A DNA stretch of 64,000 bases from Streptomyces sp. H39-S7 (GCF_027158205.1 NZ_JAPVLU010000026.1:62001-126000); one strand, 5' to 3'; shown: positions 18,266-29,194, counted from the stretch's first letter. Made by a program: numbers and translations. Notes: generated from the sequence alone by a model not told the origin.

Positions 18266-19332
18266 GCCTTGACCCACTGGTCACGGTTCTTGGCGATCTC
18301 GTCGGGCGCCACGGTGGGCGGGGTGTCGATCTTCACGCCGTACTTGGTGAACTCGGCGGGCAGCGCCGCGTCCTGGCGGGCCGGGTTGACGAACATCTGC
18401 AGCGGCATGTCCTGCTGGAACGTCTTGCTCAGCAGGAAGTCCAGCAGCGCCTTGCCGCCCGCGTCGTTCCCGCCGCCCTTGAGCAGCCCGGCGAACTCGA
18501 TCTGCCGGAAGCACGTACCGGTCGCGACGCCGGTCGGCCCCTGCGCCGGCTGCGGCTTGACGCCCAGCACCTCGGCGGGCGGGCTGGAGGCGTACGACAC
18601 GACGAGCGGCTTGTCGCCCTTGCCCTTGCCGCCGGCCGAGCCGGAGAAGCGGTCGTTGTACGCCTGCTCCCAGCCGTCGACGACCTCGACACCGTTGGCC
18701 TTGAGCTTCGTCCAGTACTCCTTCCAGCCGGCGTCGCCGTACTTCGCGATCGTGCCGAGCTGGAAGGCGAGGCCCGGGGAGGACGTCGCGGCGTTCTCGG
18801 TGACCAGCAGGTTCTTGTACTCCGGCTTGACCAGGTCGTCGAAGGTCGCGGGCACGGCCAGCTTGTGCTCGTCGAAGTACTTGCGGTCGTAGTTGACGCA
18901 GACGTCGCCGGAGTCGATCGGGGTGACCCGGTGCTTCGCCCTGTCCAGCTGCAGCGCGGCCGGGACCTGGTCCAGGCCCTTCGCCTCGTACGGCGTGAAC
19001 AGGTCGTTGTCGAGGGCCCTCGACAGCAGCGTGTTGTCGACGCCGAAGAAGACGTCGCCCTGCGGGTGGCCCTTGGACAGGATCGCCTGGTTGACGGCCG
19101 CGCCCGCGTCACCGCCGGCCAGCACCTTGACGGTGTAGCCGGTCTCCTTGGTGAACTCCTTCAGCACGGCCGGCGAGGCCGTGAAGGAGTCATGGCTGAC
19201 GAGGGTGACGGTCTTCGACGTCGCCTTCGTGCCATCGGCCTTGTCGTCGGAGCCGCCACAGGCGGTCAGTGCCGTCGCGCCGAGGGCGGCGGCCGTTATG
19301 GCCGTCGCGGCGCGCCGAAGGTTGGTGTTCAT
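18241..19332 (-). CDS. Thiamine ABC transporter substrate-binding lipoprotein (ThiB-like)
   Basis: 363-aa periplasmic-type binding protein. ATG at 19332 gives a signal peptide with lipobox ending LTACGG (about C24). Features typical of ThiB/iron-binding relatives: VTLVSHDSFTASPAVLKEF, GDVFFGVDNTLLSRAL, VCVNYDRKYF and a late FRQIEFAGLLKGG. A TPP riboswitch occupies the leader just upstream, so expression should fall when thiamine pyrophosphate is abundant. First gene of a three-gene operon. Confidence 0.87.
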   Translation of the reverse strand: MNTNLRRAATAITAAALGATALTACGGSDDKADGTKATSKTVTLVSHDSFTASPAVLKEFTKETGYTVKVLAGGDAGAAVNQAILSKGHPQGDVFFGVDNTLLSRALDNDLFTPYEAKGLDQVPAALQLDRAKHRVTPIDSGDVCVNYDRKYFDEHKLAVPATFDDLVKPEYKNLLVTENAATSSPGLAFQLGTIAKYGDAGWKEYWTKLKANGVEVVDGWEQAYNDRFSGSAGGKGKGDKPLVVSYASSPPAEVLGVKPQPAQGPTGVATGTCFRQIEFAGLLKGGGNDAGGKALLDFLLSKTFQQDMPLQMFVNPARQDAALPAEFTKYGVKIDTPPTVAPDEIAKNRDQWVKAWSSLVLK

Positions 19333-19339
19333 GAGCGGT

Positions 19340-19440
19340 TGACTCCCTACGCCGGCATTACCCGGATCAGGTCCGAGGGTCTGCGGCCGCACCGGCTTCG
19401 CCGGTGGCCGCACTCTCAGCGCTGGTGCGCTCCCCTGTCG
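19340..19440 (-). ncRNA. TPP (THI-box) riboswitch
   Basis: Read on the minus strand, the leader has the TPP aptamer hallmarks: an opening GGGGAGC, GCTGAGAG (19413-19420), a GC-rich variable hairpin (19383-19410), then GACCCTCGGACCTGATCC and GGGTAATGCCGGCGTAGGGA, which closes with the 5' strand. It ends about 10 nt before the start codon, so control by hiding the ribosome site is likely. Confidence 0.93.
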
Positions 19441-19509
19441 GAAATGTTCAGTTGTACGAATCTACGAGCGCCACGATAGCAGCGCGCCCGCCGACGCCCG
19501 CCGGGCGTC

Positions 19510-20616
19510 TCAGCCTTCGGAGGCCGCCAGCTGACCGCACGCTCCGTCGATCTCGCTGCCGCGCGTGTCACGCACGGTCACCGGTACCCCGTGCGACTCC
19601 AGCATCCGCACGAACGCCCGCTCGTCCTCGGGCCGCGAAGCGGTCCACTTCGACCCGGGCGTCGGGTTCAGCGGAATCAGATTCACGTGCACCCGCTTGC
19701 CCTTGAGCAGCCGCCCGAGCAGGTCCGCCCGCCACGCCTGGTCGTTGATGTCCTTGATCAGCGCGTACTCGATGGAGATCCGCCGGCCGGACACCTCGGC
19801 GTAGTGCCACGCGGCGTCCAGCACCTCGCGCACCTTCCACCGGGTGTTGACCGGCACCAGGGTGTCGCGCAGCTCGTCGTCCGGCGCGTGCAGCGACACC
19901 GCGAGCCGGCACTTGAAGCCCTCGTCGGCGAAGCGCAGCATCGCCGGCACCAGCCCGACCGTCGACACGGTGATCCCCCGCTGCGACAGCCCCAGCCCGT
20001 CCGGCTCCGGGTCCGTCAGCCGGCGGATCGAGCTGATGACGCGGTTGTAGTTCGCCAGCGGCTCGCCCATGCCCATGAACACGATGTTGCTCAGCCGGGC
20101 CGGGCCACCGGGGATCTCGCCGTCGCGCAGCGACTTCATCCCCGCCACGATCTGGTGCACGATCTCGGCCGTCGAAAGGTTCCGGTCCAGCCCCGCCTGC
20201 CCGGTCGCGCAGAACGGGCAGTTCATCCCGCACCCGGCCTGCGAACTGATGCACATGGTGACCCGGTCCGGGTACCGCATCAGCACCGACTCGACGAGCG
20301 TCCCGTCGAACAGCCGCCACAGCGTCTTGCGCGTCGTGTCGTCGTCACAGCTGATGTGCCGCACGACCGACATCATCTCGGGCAGCAGCCCGTCCGCGAG
20401 CTTGTCGCGCGAAGCCGCCGGAATATCCGTCCAAGCGGCACGGTCGTCGTCGTACCGCGCGAAGTAGTGCTGCGACAGCTGCTTCGCACGGAACGGCTTC
20501 TCGCCCAACGCGACAACCGCCTCCCGTCGCTCGGCAGGCGTCATGTCGGCGAGATGCCGCGGGGGCTTCTTGGCCCCACGCGGCACGGCAAAAGTAAGTT
20601 CTCCGGGTACAGGCAT
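19510..20616 (-). CDS. rlmN: 23S rRNA (adenine-C2)-methyltransferase RlmN
   Basis: 368-aa radical-SAM methyltransferase that modifies A2503 of 23S rRNA and A37 of some tRNAs. The cluster-binding motif is CGMNCPFC (C129, C133, C136). [15 protein letters not shown] is the SAM-binding GGE-like region, and GACGQL near residue 361 supplies the second catalytic cysteine. ATG at 20616 (MPVPGELTF). Monocistronic here, followed by the riboswitch of the thiamine operon. Confidence 0.95.
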   Translation of the reverse strand: MPVPGELTFAVPRGAKKPPRHLADMTPAERREAVVALGEKPFRAKQLSQHYFARYDDDRAAWTDIPAASRDKLADGLLPEMMSVVRHISCDDDTTRKTLWRLFDGTLVESVLMRYPDRVTMCISSQAGCGMNCPFCATGQAGLDRNLSTAEIVHQIVAGMKSLRDGEIPGGPARLSNIVFMGMGEPLANYNRVISSIRRLTDPEPDGLGLSQRGITVSTVGLVPAMLRFADEGFKCRLAVSLHAPDDELRDTLVPVNTRWKVREVLDAAWHYAEVSGRRISIEYALIKDINDQAWRADLLGRLLKGKRVHVNLIPLNPTPGSKWTASRPEDERAFVRMLESHGVPVTVRDTRGSEIDGACGQLAASEG

Positions 20617-20774
20617 GGTCCTACCAGTGTCGCAGACCCGACAGGCAGCTCCGCGTGACAGCGGTCACGGCAACGACCATCCGTCGCCCCCGGCCGCCCT
20701 GCCAGGCCACCTCGGTCCTTTCGGACGGCCCACGGACGGCCCGGCAGAGCCTGCCGGTCCGGCGGGCGCGCGGG

Positions 20775-21755
20775 TCAGCCGGTGCCTACGAAGATGGCCA
20801 GGAGGAGCCAGACCACGGGGGCTGTGGGGAGGAGCGAGTCGAGGCGGTCCATGATGCCGCCGTGGCCCGGGAGGAGGGTGCCCATGTCCTTGATGCCGAG
20901 GTCGCGCTTGATCATGGATTCGCCGAGGTCGCCGAGGGTGGCGCTGACCGCGGTGACGAGGCCCAGGATCAGGCCCTGCCACCACTTGCCGCCGTCGATC
21001 AGGTACTGCATCGACAGGGCGCCGGCCGTCATCGCGAAGGCGATGGCGCCGAAGAGGCCGGCGCGGGTCTTGCCGGGGCTGATGCGGGGGGCGAGGAGGC
21101 GGCGGCCGAAGCGCCAGCCGACGGCGTAGGCGCCCGTGTCGCTGATCACCGTGAGCAGCAGGAAGACGAGGACCCGCCAGTGGCCGTCGTCCGCGGCGAG
21201 CATCATCGACACGAAGGTGGCGAGGAACGGCACGTAGAACGCGGCGAAGATGCCCGCGGTGACGTCCCGCAGGTAGTTCTCCGGTGGCTCCGTCATGCGC
21301 CACACGAGGATGGCGAGCGAGGTGAGGGCCGCGGCGACCCACGCGCCCTCGGCGCCGCGCACGTAGCCCGCCACCACCATGGCGACGCCGCCGACCATGA
21401 GCGGCACGAGCGGGATGCGGATCGCCTTCTTCTCGGCGAGCCGGGAGGTGAGCTCCCACAGGCCGACGACGACGGCGAGCGCCACCACGCCCACGAAGGC
21501 GGCCTTGACGACGAACAGCGAGGCGGCGATGACCGCGCCCATGCCGACACCGACCCCTATCGCGGCCCGCAGGTTGCGGCCGGCGGACTTCTTCACGGGC
21601 GGGACGGGTTCCGGTGACGGCTCAGGCGGCATACGAGGAGTCTGCGCTGCTTCGAGCGCTTCCCGCGCGAAACCCGCCGAGCCGTCGCCCGGTCCCCCCG
21701 CCGGCGTTTCCCAGTGGCCGGAGCGCGGCGTAGCACCCCAGGAGGAGTCGTTCAC
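20775..21755 (-). CDS. cdsA: Phosphatidate cytidylyltransferase CdsA
   Basis: 326-aa integral membrane enzyme making CDP-diacylglycerol from phosphatidate and CTP. The signature near the C-terminus is SMIKRDLGIKDMGTLLPGHG followed by GIMDRLDSLL. About eight hydrophobic helices follow a proline-rich cytoplasmic N-terminus of about 65 residues. GTG at 21755. Downstream of frr and pyrH, the usual arrangement; a 120-bp gap separates it from frr. Confidence 0.94.
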   Translation of the reverse strand: MNDSSWGATPRSGHWETPAGGPGDGSAGFAREALEAAQTPRMPPEPSPEPVPPVKKSAGRNLRAAIGVGVGMGAVIAASLFVVKAAFVGVVALAVVVGLWELTSRLAEKKAIRIPLVPLMVGGVAMVVAGYVRGAEGAWVAAALTSLAILVWRMTEPPENYLRDVTAGIFAAFYVPFLATFVSMMLAADDGHWRVLVFLLLTVISDTGAYAVGWRFGRRLLAPRISPGKTRAGLFGAIAFAMTAGALSMQYLIDGGKWWQGLILGLVTAVSATLGDLGESMIKRDLGIKDMGTLLPGHGGIMDRLDSLLPTAPVVWLLLAIFVGTG

Positions 21756-21875
21756 TGAGTTTCGCCTCGCGTTGTCGATCAGGACCAGGCGGCCGGCCTG
21801 GTGTTCTGGCGGGGGGTGCGGGGGTGACCCCCCGGAAGAGAACGTCGGGTCGGACCGCCGGGTCGCAGCGGTGCG

Positions 21876-22433
21876 TCAGACCTCGAGCAGCTCGGCTTCC
21901 TTGTGCTTGAGCAGCTCGTCGATCTGGGCGGCGTACTTGCTGGTCGTGTCGTCGAGCTCCTTCTCGGCGCGGCGCACGTCGTCCTCACCGGACTCGCCGT
22001 CCTTGACGAGCTTGTCGAGGGTCTCCTTGGCCTTGCGGCGGACGGCGCGGATCGAGATCTTCGCGTCCTCGCCCTTGGTCCTGGCGACCTTGATGTAGTC
22101 CTTGCGGCGTTCCTCGGTCAGCTGCGGGAACACCACCCGGATGATGCGGCCGTCGTTGCTCGGGTTGACGCCGAGGTCCGAGTTGCGGATCGCCTCTTCG
22201 ATGTTGCGCAGCGCGCTGACGTCGAAGGGGGAGACCACGGCCATCCGGGGCTCCGGCACCGAGAAGGAGGCCAGCTGGTTGATCGGCGTGATGGCGCCGT
22301 AGTACTCGGCCACGATCTTGTTGAACATCGCGGGGTGCGCACGGCCGGTGCGGATCGCGGCGAAGTCGTCCTTCGCGACGATGACGGCCTTCTCCATCTT
22401 CTCCTCGGCCTCGAGGAGGGTCTCTTCAATCAC
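21876..22433 (-). CDS. frr: Ribosome recycling factor
   Basis: 185-aa factor that, with EF-G, splits post-termination ribosomes. Diagnostic stretches: [25 protein letters not shown] and KIAREEGEDAK-like [19 protein letters not shown]. The sequence allows GTG at 22433 or ATG at 22436; GTG is preferred because the AGGAG site then sits six bases away and the known Streptomyces protein begins MIEETLL. It follows pyrH by 100 bp in the same direction. Confidence 0.96.
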   Translation of the reverse strand: MIEETLLEAEEKMEKAVIVAKDDFAAIRTGRAHPAMFNKIVAEYYGAITPINQLASFSVPEPRMAVVSPFDVSALRNIEEAIRNSDLGVNPSNDGRIIRVVFPQLTEERRKDYIKVARTKGEDAKISIRAVRRKAKETLDKLVKDGESGEDDVRRAEKELDDTTSKYAAQIDELLKHKEAELLEV

Positions 22434-22534
22434 CATGTGCTCCTGGTTTTCAGAAGGCAGAGCCTGGCCCCTGCGCGCGTCTTTCCTGCACGGTGTCCGA
22501 CCGGCAGCCTGTTGTCCATCCCCGGTGCGGGCGG

Positions 22535-23332
22535 TTAGGCCCGCGTTCCCTGGTCGTTGACGAGCGTGCCGATCTTCTCACCCTTTACCGCTCGCGAGAT
22601 GTTTCCCTCGGCGAGCAGTTCGAAGACGAGGATCGGCAGCTTGTTGTCACGGCACAGGGTGATCGCGGTGGCGTCGGCGACCTTGAGGTCCCGCGAGATG
22701 ACCTCGCTGTACTCCAAGGCGTCGTACTTGACCGCGTCCGGGTTGTGCTTGGGGTCGGAGTCGTAGACCCCGTCGACCCCGTTCTTGCCCATGAGCAGCG
22801 CCTGGGCGTCGATCTCCAGGGCGCGCTGGGCGGCGGTGGTGTCGGTGGAGAAGTACGGCATGCCCATGCCGGCGCCGAAGATGACGACGCGGCCCTTCTC
22901 CAGGTGCCGCACGGCGCGCAGCGGGATGTACGGCTCGGCGACCTGGCCCATCGTGATGGCGGTCTGCACGCGGGTCTCGATGCCTTCCTTCTCCAGGAAG
23001 TCCTGGAGGGCGAGGCAGTTCATGACTGTGCCGAGCATGCCCATGTAATCCGAGCGGGCCCGGTCCATGCCGCGCTGCTGGAGCTCCGCGCCGCGGAAGA
23101 AGTTGCCGCCGCCGATGACGATGGCGATCTCGTAGCCCTCTTGGACGACGGCCGCGATCTCGCGGGCGATCGCGTGGACGACATCTGGGTCTACGCCCAG
23201 TCCGCCGCCTCCGGCGAAGGCCTCGCCGGACAGCTTCAGCAGGTACCGGCTCCGCGGAGCCCCGGTGCCGGGCGCGGTGCCGGTCCCGGAGTCGCTGGCC
23301 TTGTCGGCGGCCTTGTCGGCGCCCTCATCCAT
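22535..23332 (-). CDS. pyrH: UMP kinase PyrH
   Basis: 265-aa uridylate kinase phosphorylating UMP to UDP. Core motifs: [22 protein letters not shown] and [12 protein letters not shown]. The N-terminal 27 residues before the kinase core are Ala/Gly/Thr-rich and typical of Streptomyces. ATG at 23332 follows GGAGAC. A strong hairpin at 23360-23404 isolates it from tsf upstream. Confidence 0.95.
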   Translation of the reverse strand: MDEGADKAADKASDSGTGTAPGTGAPRSRYLLKLSGEAFAGGGGLGVDPDVVHAIAREIAAVVQEGYEIAIVIGGGNFFRGAELQQRGMDRARSDYMGMLGTVMNCLALQDFLEKEGIETRVQTAITMGQVAEPYIPLRAVRHLEKGRVVIFGAGMGMPYFSTDTTAAQRALEIDAQALLMGKNGVDGVYDSDPKHNPDAVKYDALEYSEVISRDLKVADATAITLCRDNKLPILVFELLAEGNISRAVKGEKIGTLVNDQGTRA

Positions 23333-23359
23333 GGAGTCTCCTCATGCGCGTACGAAGAA

Positions 23360-23404
23360 GGCCATTGCCGTGGGTCCACGTGGGGTCCCTCTACGGCAAT
23401 GGCC
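23360..23404 (-). terminator. Terminator between tsf and pyrH
   Basis: A perfect 12-bp inverted repeat, GGCCATTGCCGT / ACGGCAATGGCC, with a 21-nt internal segment, lies in the 153-bp gap after tsf. Ends the rpsB-tsf transcript. Confidence 0.85.
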
Positions 23405-23485
23405 TCCTCGTCACTACTGCGGTCGGCCGGCGGGCGGCCGACCGCGTCCGACCCTAGCGGGGTCGTCGGTCATTCGCTGGCTGGC

Positions 23486-24322
23486 TCAGACACCGACGCG
23501 GAAACGCGCGAAGCGCTTCAGCGTGACACCGGCCTCGTCCAGAACCTTCTGGACGGTCTTCTTGCTGTCCTTCGCGAAGGACTGCTCAAGGACGGAGTTC
23601 TCCTTGACGTAGCCCGTGACGCGGCCCTCGACGATGCGGGCGAGCGCGGCTTCCGGCTTGCCCTCCTCGCGCGCGGTGGCCTCGGCGACGCGGCGCTCGT
23701 TCTCGAGCACGTCGGCGGGGATGTCCGCGCGGGACAGGAACAGCGGCGAGAACGCGGCGATGTGCTGCGCGACGTCCTTCGCGACCTCCGCGTTCTCCTT
23801 GTCCAGCTCGACCAGCACGCCGACCTGCGGGGGCAGGTCCGGGCTGGTGCGGTGCAGGTAGGAGGCGACGTAGCCGTCGGTGAACTGCGCGAAGCGGCTC
23901 AGCACGATCTTCTCGCCGAGGGTGGCGTTGGCCTCGTCGACGAACGCCTGGACGGTCTGGCCGTCCTTGATCTCGGAGGCGAGCAGCGCCTCGAGGTCGG
24001 CGGGCTTGGTGGCGGCGACGTGCGCGGCCAGCGCGTCGGCGACGGTGACGAACTTGTCACCCTTCGCGACGAAGTCGGTCTCGCAGTTGAGCTCGAGGAG
24101 CACGCCCTCGGAAGCGCCCTCGGCGATCAGGGAGACGACGGCACCGTTGGAGGCCGAACGGCCTTCGCGCTTGGTGACGCCCTTCTGACCCTTGACGCGG
24201 AGGATCTCGACGGCCTTGTCCAGGTCGCCTTCGGCCTCTACGAGAGCGTTCTTGCAGTCCAACATGCCGGCGGCGGTCAGCTCGCGGAGCTTCTTGACGT
24301 CAGCGGCGGTGTAGTTCGCCAT
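23486..24322 (-). CDS. tsf: Elongation factor Ts
   Basis: 278-aa nucleotide-exchange factor for EF-Tu. The family signature LRELTAAGMLDCKNALVEA opens the protein, and VLLELNCETDFVAKGDKF is the second signature. ATG at 24322. Co-transcribed with rpsB, with a hairpin in the 98-bp gap that could adjust the ratio of the two. Confidence 0.97.
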   Translation of the reverse strand: MANYTAADVKKLRELTAAGMLDCKNALVEAEGDLDKAVEILRVKGQKGVTKREGRSASNGAVVSLIAEGASEGVLLELNCETDFVAKGDKFVTVADALAAHVAATKPADLEALLASEIKDGQTVQAFVDEANATLGEKIVLSRFAQFTDGYVASYLHRTSPDLPPQVGVLVELDKENAEVAKDVAQHIAAFSPLFLSRADIPADVLENERRVAEATAREEGKPEAALARIVEGRVTGYVKENSVLEQSFAKDSKKTVQKVLDEAGVTLKRFARFRVGV

Positions 24323-24368
24323 GGTCGTTGAGTCTCTTCCCGATGAGAGTCGGTTGATCTACGGGTGA

Positions 24369-24394
24369 ACGGCGGGGGCCGAAGCCCCCGCCGT
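24369..24394 (-). terminator. Hairpin in the rpsB-tsf gap
   Basis: 11-bp perfect stem ACGGCGGGGGC / GCCCCCGCCGT closed by a CGAA tetraloop. Probably an attenuator or partial terminator between rpsB and tsf. Confidence 0.7.
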
Positions 24395-24420
24395 CGTCAC
24401 ACGTACTGGAAGGCGGAGCC

Positions 24421-25371
<951 letters not shown>

Positions 25372-25627
25372 GGCCGCGCTCCTTGAGGTACTCGGTTATC
25401 GCGGCGGCCGGACGGCCGTCGCGCCTGACGCCCCGACGCGCCGTGCCACGAGGGACCGAGGGGCGCGGCCACCCTTCACGAGGAAGTCGGTGGCGGGGCG
25501 TGCGAAGTCGATCCAGTGACCCGGATCGCCAGAGAAAGTGTACGTGACCGGCGGAGTGCGCAACGACAGCTTCTTGAGCCACAGGTTTATCCACAGGCCG
25601 CCTGCATGATCGTCTTTCGCGGCCGGA

Positions 25628-26560
25628 ATGCGGGACCGTCGCAGCATGCTTCCTTCCCCCGCTCTTCCCCTGGTTCTGCCGCTGTGGCTCTCCCTGCTCG
25701 CCGCGCTGGCCCTCGGCGTACCGCTGCCGGTCGCCGGCTCGGGCGGCCCGGCCGGAGCGCCCGCGCCCGACGGCCGGAGCTGGCCGGTCGGCGCGCGCGA
25801 GGGCGGGCGGCCGGTGGTGGTGCGCGGGTTCGAGCCGCCCGCGTCTCCGTGGGGCGGCGGGCACCGGGGAGTGGATCTCCGCGCCGGACCGGGCACGCCG
25901 GTGCGGTCGGCCGCGCCCGGCAGGGTGTCGTTCGCCGGCCGGGTGGCGGGCGTCGACGCGGTCTCGGTCCTGCTCGCGGACGGGCGGCGCACCACGTATG
26001 AACCGGTACGGGCGCTGGTCGCGGTGGGCGACGTGGTGGCTGCGGGCCAGGGGGTCGGGGTGCTGGAGCGCGGCCCTTGGCACTGCCCGGCGGGCTGTCT
26101 GCACTGGGGGCTGCTGCGCGGGGACGTCTACCTCGACCCGCTGAGCCTGCTGCCCGACTGGATGCTGCGTGGCGGCCGGTCCCGGCTGCTCCCGGTGTTC
26201 GGCGTTCCCGGGCCGGGGTTCGGAACTACGGGCGTTCGTCGGGTTCGTCGCCGGGAGCGGGTGCCGGGGACGGGGCGGGGCTCCGCACTCCGTGCAGGGC
26301 CATCGCCACCGCGGCCTCGACGATCCGGTCCGGGACCTCGGCGGCCCCGAGCTCGATGCGGCGCACCGCGGCATCCACGACACCCTGCAGCAGCATCGCC
26401 GTCAGCCGCGGCTCCTCGTGTCCGAGGTCGCCCAGCGCCTCGACCACCATGGCGATCAGACCGCCGTGCGCGGCGCGGATCTTCTCGCGGGCCCCGGCGT
26501 CCAGCTCGCCCGCCGAGATGGCCACCACGGCCCGGTGCCGCCGGTCGCCGACCAGGGTGA
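25628..26560 (+). CDS. Secreted M23 (LytM-type) metallopeptidase with over-long reading frame
   Basis: The first 195 or so residues form a complete short M23 protein: signal peptide (LVLPLWLSLLAALALGV), zinc motif GGHRGVDLRAGPGTPV and late LHWGLLRGDVYLDPLSLLP. These proteins cleave peptidoglycan cross-links. The conserved part ends near 26215, but the frame has no stop until 26560, adding about 110 Arg/Pro-rich residues that run antisense through the TetR gene. That tail looks like non-coding read-out, suggesting a lost stop codon or frameshift near 26215. ATG at 25628 or 25646; neither has a clear ribosome site. Divergent from rpsB. Confidence 0.7.
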   Translation: MRDRRSMLPSPALPLVLPLWLSLLAALALGVPLPVAGSGGPAGAPAPDGRSWPVGAREGGRPVVVRGFEPPASPWGGGHRGVDLRAGPGTPVRSAAPGRVSFAGRVAGVDAVSVLLADGRRTTYEPVRALVAVGDVVAAGQGVGVLERGPWHCPAGCLHWGLLRGDVYLDPLSLLPDWMLRGGRSRLLPVFGVPGPGFGTTGVRRVRRRERVPGTGRGSALRAGPSPPRPRRSGPGPRRPRARCGAPRHPRHPAAASPSAAAPRVRGRPAPRPPWRSDRRARRGSSRGPRRPARPPRWPPRPGAAGRRPG

Positions 26561-26858
26561 GCTGGCTGCGTACATACGCCTCGATCTTGGCCGCGGCGCC
26601 GTCGACGGCCTGCATCGCCGCCTCGACCTCGGCGGCCCAGACCGGGAAGTCCACGGAGCACAGTTCCTCGACGACGGCCGCCCGGGACCGGAAGTACTCG
26701 TAGACGGACGACCGGGCGAGGCCGGTGCGCTCCGCCAGCGCGGGGAAGGTCAGCGCCTCCGTGCCGCCCTCGGTCAGGAGGGATCGGGCGGCGTCCAGCA
26801 GGGCGTCGCGCTGCATCGTCCGGTGCTCGGCCACCGAGGCCGCTCGAATCCTGGGCAC
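26226..26858 (-). CDS. TetR-family transcriptional regulator
   Basis: 210-aa regulator with N-terminal TetR HTH (LTFPALAERTGLARSSVYEYF, about residues 38-58) and a helical ligand-binding domain. ATG at 26858. It follows whiG by 26 bp on the same strand and could be cotranscribed. The ligand is unknown. Its 3' half is overlapped on the opposite strand by the extended M23 frame. Confidence 0.85.
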   Translation of the reverse strand: MPRIRAASVAEHRTMQRDALLDAARSLLTEGGTEALTFPALAERTGLARSSVYEYFRSRAAVVEELCSVDFPVWAAEVEAAMQAVDGAAAKIEAYVRSQLTLVGDRRHRAVVAISAGELDAGAREKIRAAHGGLIAMVVEALGDLGHEEPRLTAMLLQGVVDAAVRRIELGAAEVPDRIVEAAVAMALHGVRSPAPSPAPAPGDEPDERP

Positions 26859-26884
26859 CCGTCCACTGTAGGCGGTGACCGGCG

Positions 26885-27721
26885 TCAGCGGCCGACGTCC
26901 GCCAGCTTCGCGCGCAACTGCAGCACTGATTTGGTGTGGATCTGGCTGACGCGGCTCTCGGTGACCCCGAGCACCTGGCCGATCTCGGCGAGCGTGAGCC
27001 CCTCGTAGTAGTACAGCGTCACGACGGTCTTCTCGCGCTCCGGGAGGGTGTTGACCGCGCGCGCCAGCAGTCGGCGCAGCTCACGGTCCTCCGCGACCTC
27101 CACCGGGTTGTCGGCGCCGGTGTCCTCCAACGTGTCGACCAGGCTGAGCCGGTCGCCGCTTTCGCCGCCGACGTGCAGCAGTTCCTCCAGCGCCACCACG
27201 TTCGCCAGCGACAGGGCGCTGAACACTCCGTGCAACTCTTCCAGGCCGACGCCGAGCTCGGCGGCGACCTCGGACTCACTGGGAGTGCGCCGCAGCGAGG
27301 CCTCCAGGGTGGCGTAGGCACGCTCCACCGCCCGCGCCTTCTGACGCACGGAGCGCGGGATCCAGTCCAGCGCCCGCAGTTCGTCGATCATGGCGCCGCG
27401 GATCCGGGTGATCGCGTACGTCTCGAACTTGATCGCCCGTTCCGGATCGAACTTCTCAATGGCGTCGATGAGCCCGAAGACGCCCGAGGACACGAAGTCC
27501 GCCTGCTCGACGTTGGCCGGCAGGCCGACGCTGACCCGCCCGGCGACGTACTTCACCAGGGGCGAGTAGTGCAGGATCAGCTGCTCCCGGAGCTTCGCGT
27601 CCGCCGTGGACTTATAGGTCCGCCACAGCACGTCGAGCGCGGTGGGACCGGCGGGACGGGGGACACTGCGCGCGGCGGTGGCCGCCGTGGCCCGGTCCGG
27701 CCCGGGGGGGTGCTGGGGCAT
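26885..27721 (-). CDS. whiG: RNA polymerase sigma factor WhiG
   Basis: 278-aa FliA/WhiG-class sigma factor that commits aerial hyphae to sporulation. Region 2 contains [20 protein letters not shown] and [20 protein letters not shown]; region 4 contains [23 protein letters not shown] at 27721. Position beside the TetR gene and upstream of the rpsB region matches the known whiG locus. The 276-bp gap upstream to dprA contains its promoter; I see no other gene there. Confidence 0.96.
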   Translation of the reverse strand: MPQHPPGPDRATAATAARSVPRPAGPTALDVLWRTYKSTADAKLREQLILHYSPLVKYVAGRVSVGLPANVEQADFVSSGVFGLIDAIEKFDPERAIKFETYAITRIRGAMIDELRALDWIPRSVRQKARAVERAYATLEASLRRTPSESEVAAELGVGLEELHGVFSALSLANVVALEELLHVGGESGDRLSLVDTLEDTGADNPVEVAEDRELRRLLARAVNTLPEREKTVVTLYYYEGLTLAEIGQVLGVTESRVSQIHTKSVLQLRAKLADVGR

Positions 27722-27997
27722 GCGTCGTCTTGTGCCGTTCTGCCGAGACGTAGGCGAAAAGGGGAGTCAATGGGAGCGTAGCGTGACCATGGCGTCGCTT
27801 ATTGCTACGACTTCGGTCTGGGGCGTGCGCAGATACGTTCCGCTGAGGGGTTCGGGAGTGCGCGTCCACGGCGAGTCCCTCGCGAGGGAATGTTGAGCAA
27901 GCATGCATTCCCTCCGCCCACTCCACACCTCTTCACCCGATTGACGCAGGTCAACCACCTTCCTTCGAAGTGCTCCATGTTGACCGGGTCACTCGGC

Positions 27998-29194
27998 TCA
28001 GGGAACCGGCCGGTCCTGGGGGAATCGCGTCAACTTCCATCGTTCTCCGTCCCGTTCCACAAAGCCCAGCGCCTGCAATTCGTAGAGACGTCCGAGCGTG
28101 TCGTCCTTTCCGGTGCCCGAGGCGCGGGCGAGCTGCTCGACGCAGGCGCCGCCCTGGGCGGGCAGCGCCTCCAGCACCCGCGTGGCGCCTGCCTCCAGCA
28201 GATCCCTGGCCAGTACAGGACCATGCCGCTCGGGCGCCAGGTCCCCGCCGATCCGGCCGACCATCTCGACGACCTCCGACGCGTCGGTGACCAGCGCCGC
28301 CTCGTTGCGCAGCAGTTCGTGCACACCGGCCGAGAGGCCCGAGGTGCACGGCCCCGGCACACCCATCGTCAGCCGCCCCAGCTCGCGGGCGCACCGCGCG
28401 GTGATCAACGAGCCGCTGCGGTGCTGCGCCTCGACCACGACCGTGCCGCGCGTGAGGGCGGCGATGACGCGGTTGCGGAGCACGAACCTGCTGCGGGTCG
28501 GGTGGGAGCCCGGCGGCAACTCCCCGACGATCAGGCCCTGTTCCGCGATGCGGGAGATCAAGTCGGCGTGCCCCGGCGGGTAGTGGACGTCCGCGCCGCA
28601 GGCGAGCACCGCGATGGTCGCTCCGGGCACCGACAGCGCACCCCGGTGGGCGGCGCCGTCCACGCCGTACGCGGCGCCGGAGACCACCACCCAGCCCGCT
28701 CGGGCCAGCCCCGCGCCCAGTCCGGCCGCCATGTGGGCGCCGTAGTCGGTACAGGCCCTGGCGCCCACCACCGCGACCGACCGCAGGGCCCACATCCGCA
28801 GCTTCGGCCTCCCCCGCACCCACAGGCCGTATGGCCGCCGGGCGCCGAGATCGTCCAGCTGCGCCGGCCAGTCGGCGTCGCCCGGGCACACGAAGCGCCC
28901 GCCGAGCCCCTCCATCGCGGCCAGGTCCGCGGCCGGGTCCAGCGCGCCGGCCCGTATCCGGTACCCCGCCATCCGCTGCTCGCTCGCCCCCGGCAGCGCG
29001 ACCCCGGCCCGGATCTCCCGCACCACGTCGCGCGGATCACGGTCCCGCAGCCACGCGCCGACGGTCTCGTCCCCGGGATCGGCGATCCGCGTCAGCGCGG
29101 CGCGCGCGAGCCGCTCCTCATCCCCGACGCCCCCCACGCCACCCACGCCAGCGGCGGCACCAGCACCGGCAGCACCCAACTCATCGACGGCCAT
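27998..29194 (-). CDS. dprA: DNA-processing protein DprA
   Basis: 398-aa DprA/Smf protein. The Rossmann core reads VAVVGARACTDYG and VVVSGAAYGVDGAAHRGAL, with GLIVGELPPGSHPTR-like VGELPPG later. A C-terminal winged-helix-like domain (about residues 325-398) follows. DprA loads RecA on incoming single strands in transformation. The ATG at 29194 overlaps the end of the yifB fragment by 14 bp. It would normally be cotranscribed with yraN and yifB; the element at 29.83 kb now separates it from that promoter. Confidence 0.94.
   Translation of the reverse strand: MAVDELGAAGAGAAAGVGGVGGVGDEERLARAALTRIADPGDETVGAWLRDRDPRDVVREIRAGVALPGASEQRMAGYRIRAGALDPAADLAAMEGLGGRFVCPGDADWPAQLDDLGARRPYGLWVRGRPKLRMWALRSVAVVGARACTDYGAHMAAGLGAGLARAGWVVVSGAAYGVDGAAHRGALSVPGATIAVLACGADVHYPPGHADLISRIAEQGLIVGELPPGSHPTRSRFVLRNRVIAALTRGTVVVEAQHRSGSLITARCARELGRLTMGVPGPCTSGLSAGVHELLRNEAALVTDASEVVEMVGRIGGDLAPERHGPVLARDLLEAGATRVLEALPAQGGACVEQLARASGTGKDDTLGRLYELQALGFVERDGERWKLTRFPQDRPVP

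Noticed and set aside
23333-23485. A small gene between pyrH and tsf
   Set aside because: The gap is filled by the terminator hairpin and promoter-like sequence; no ribosome site or plausible frame.
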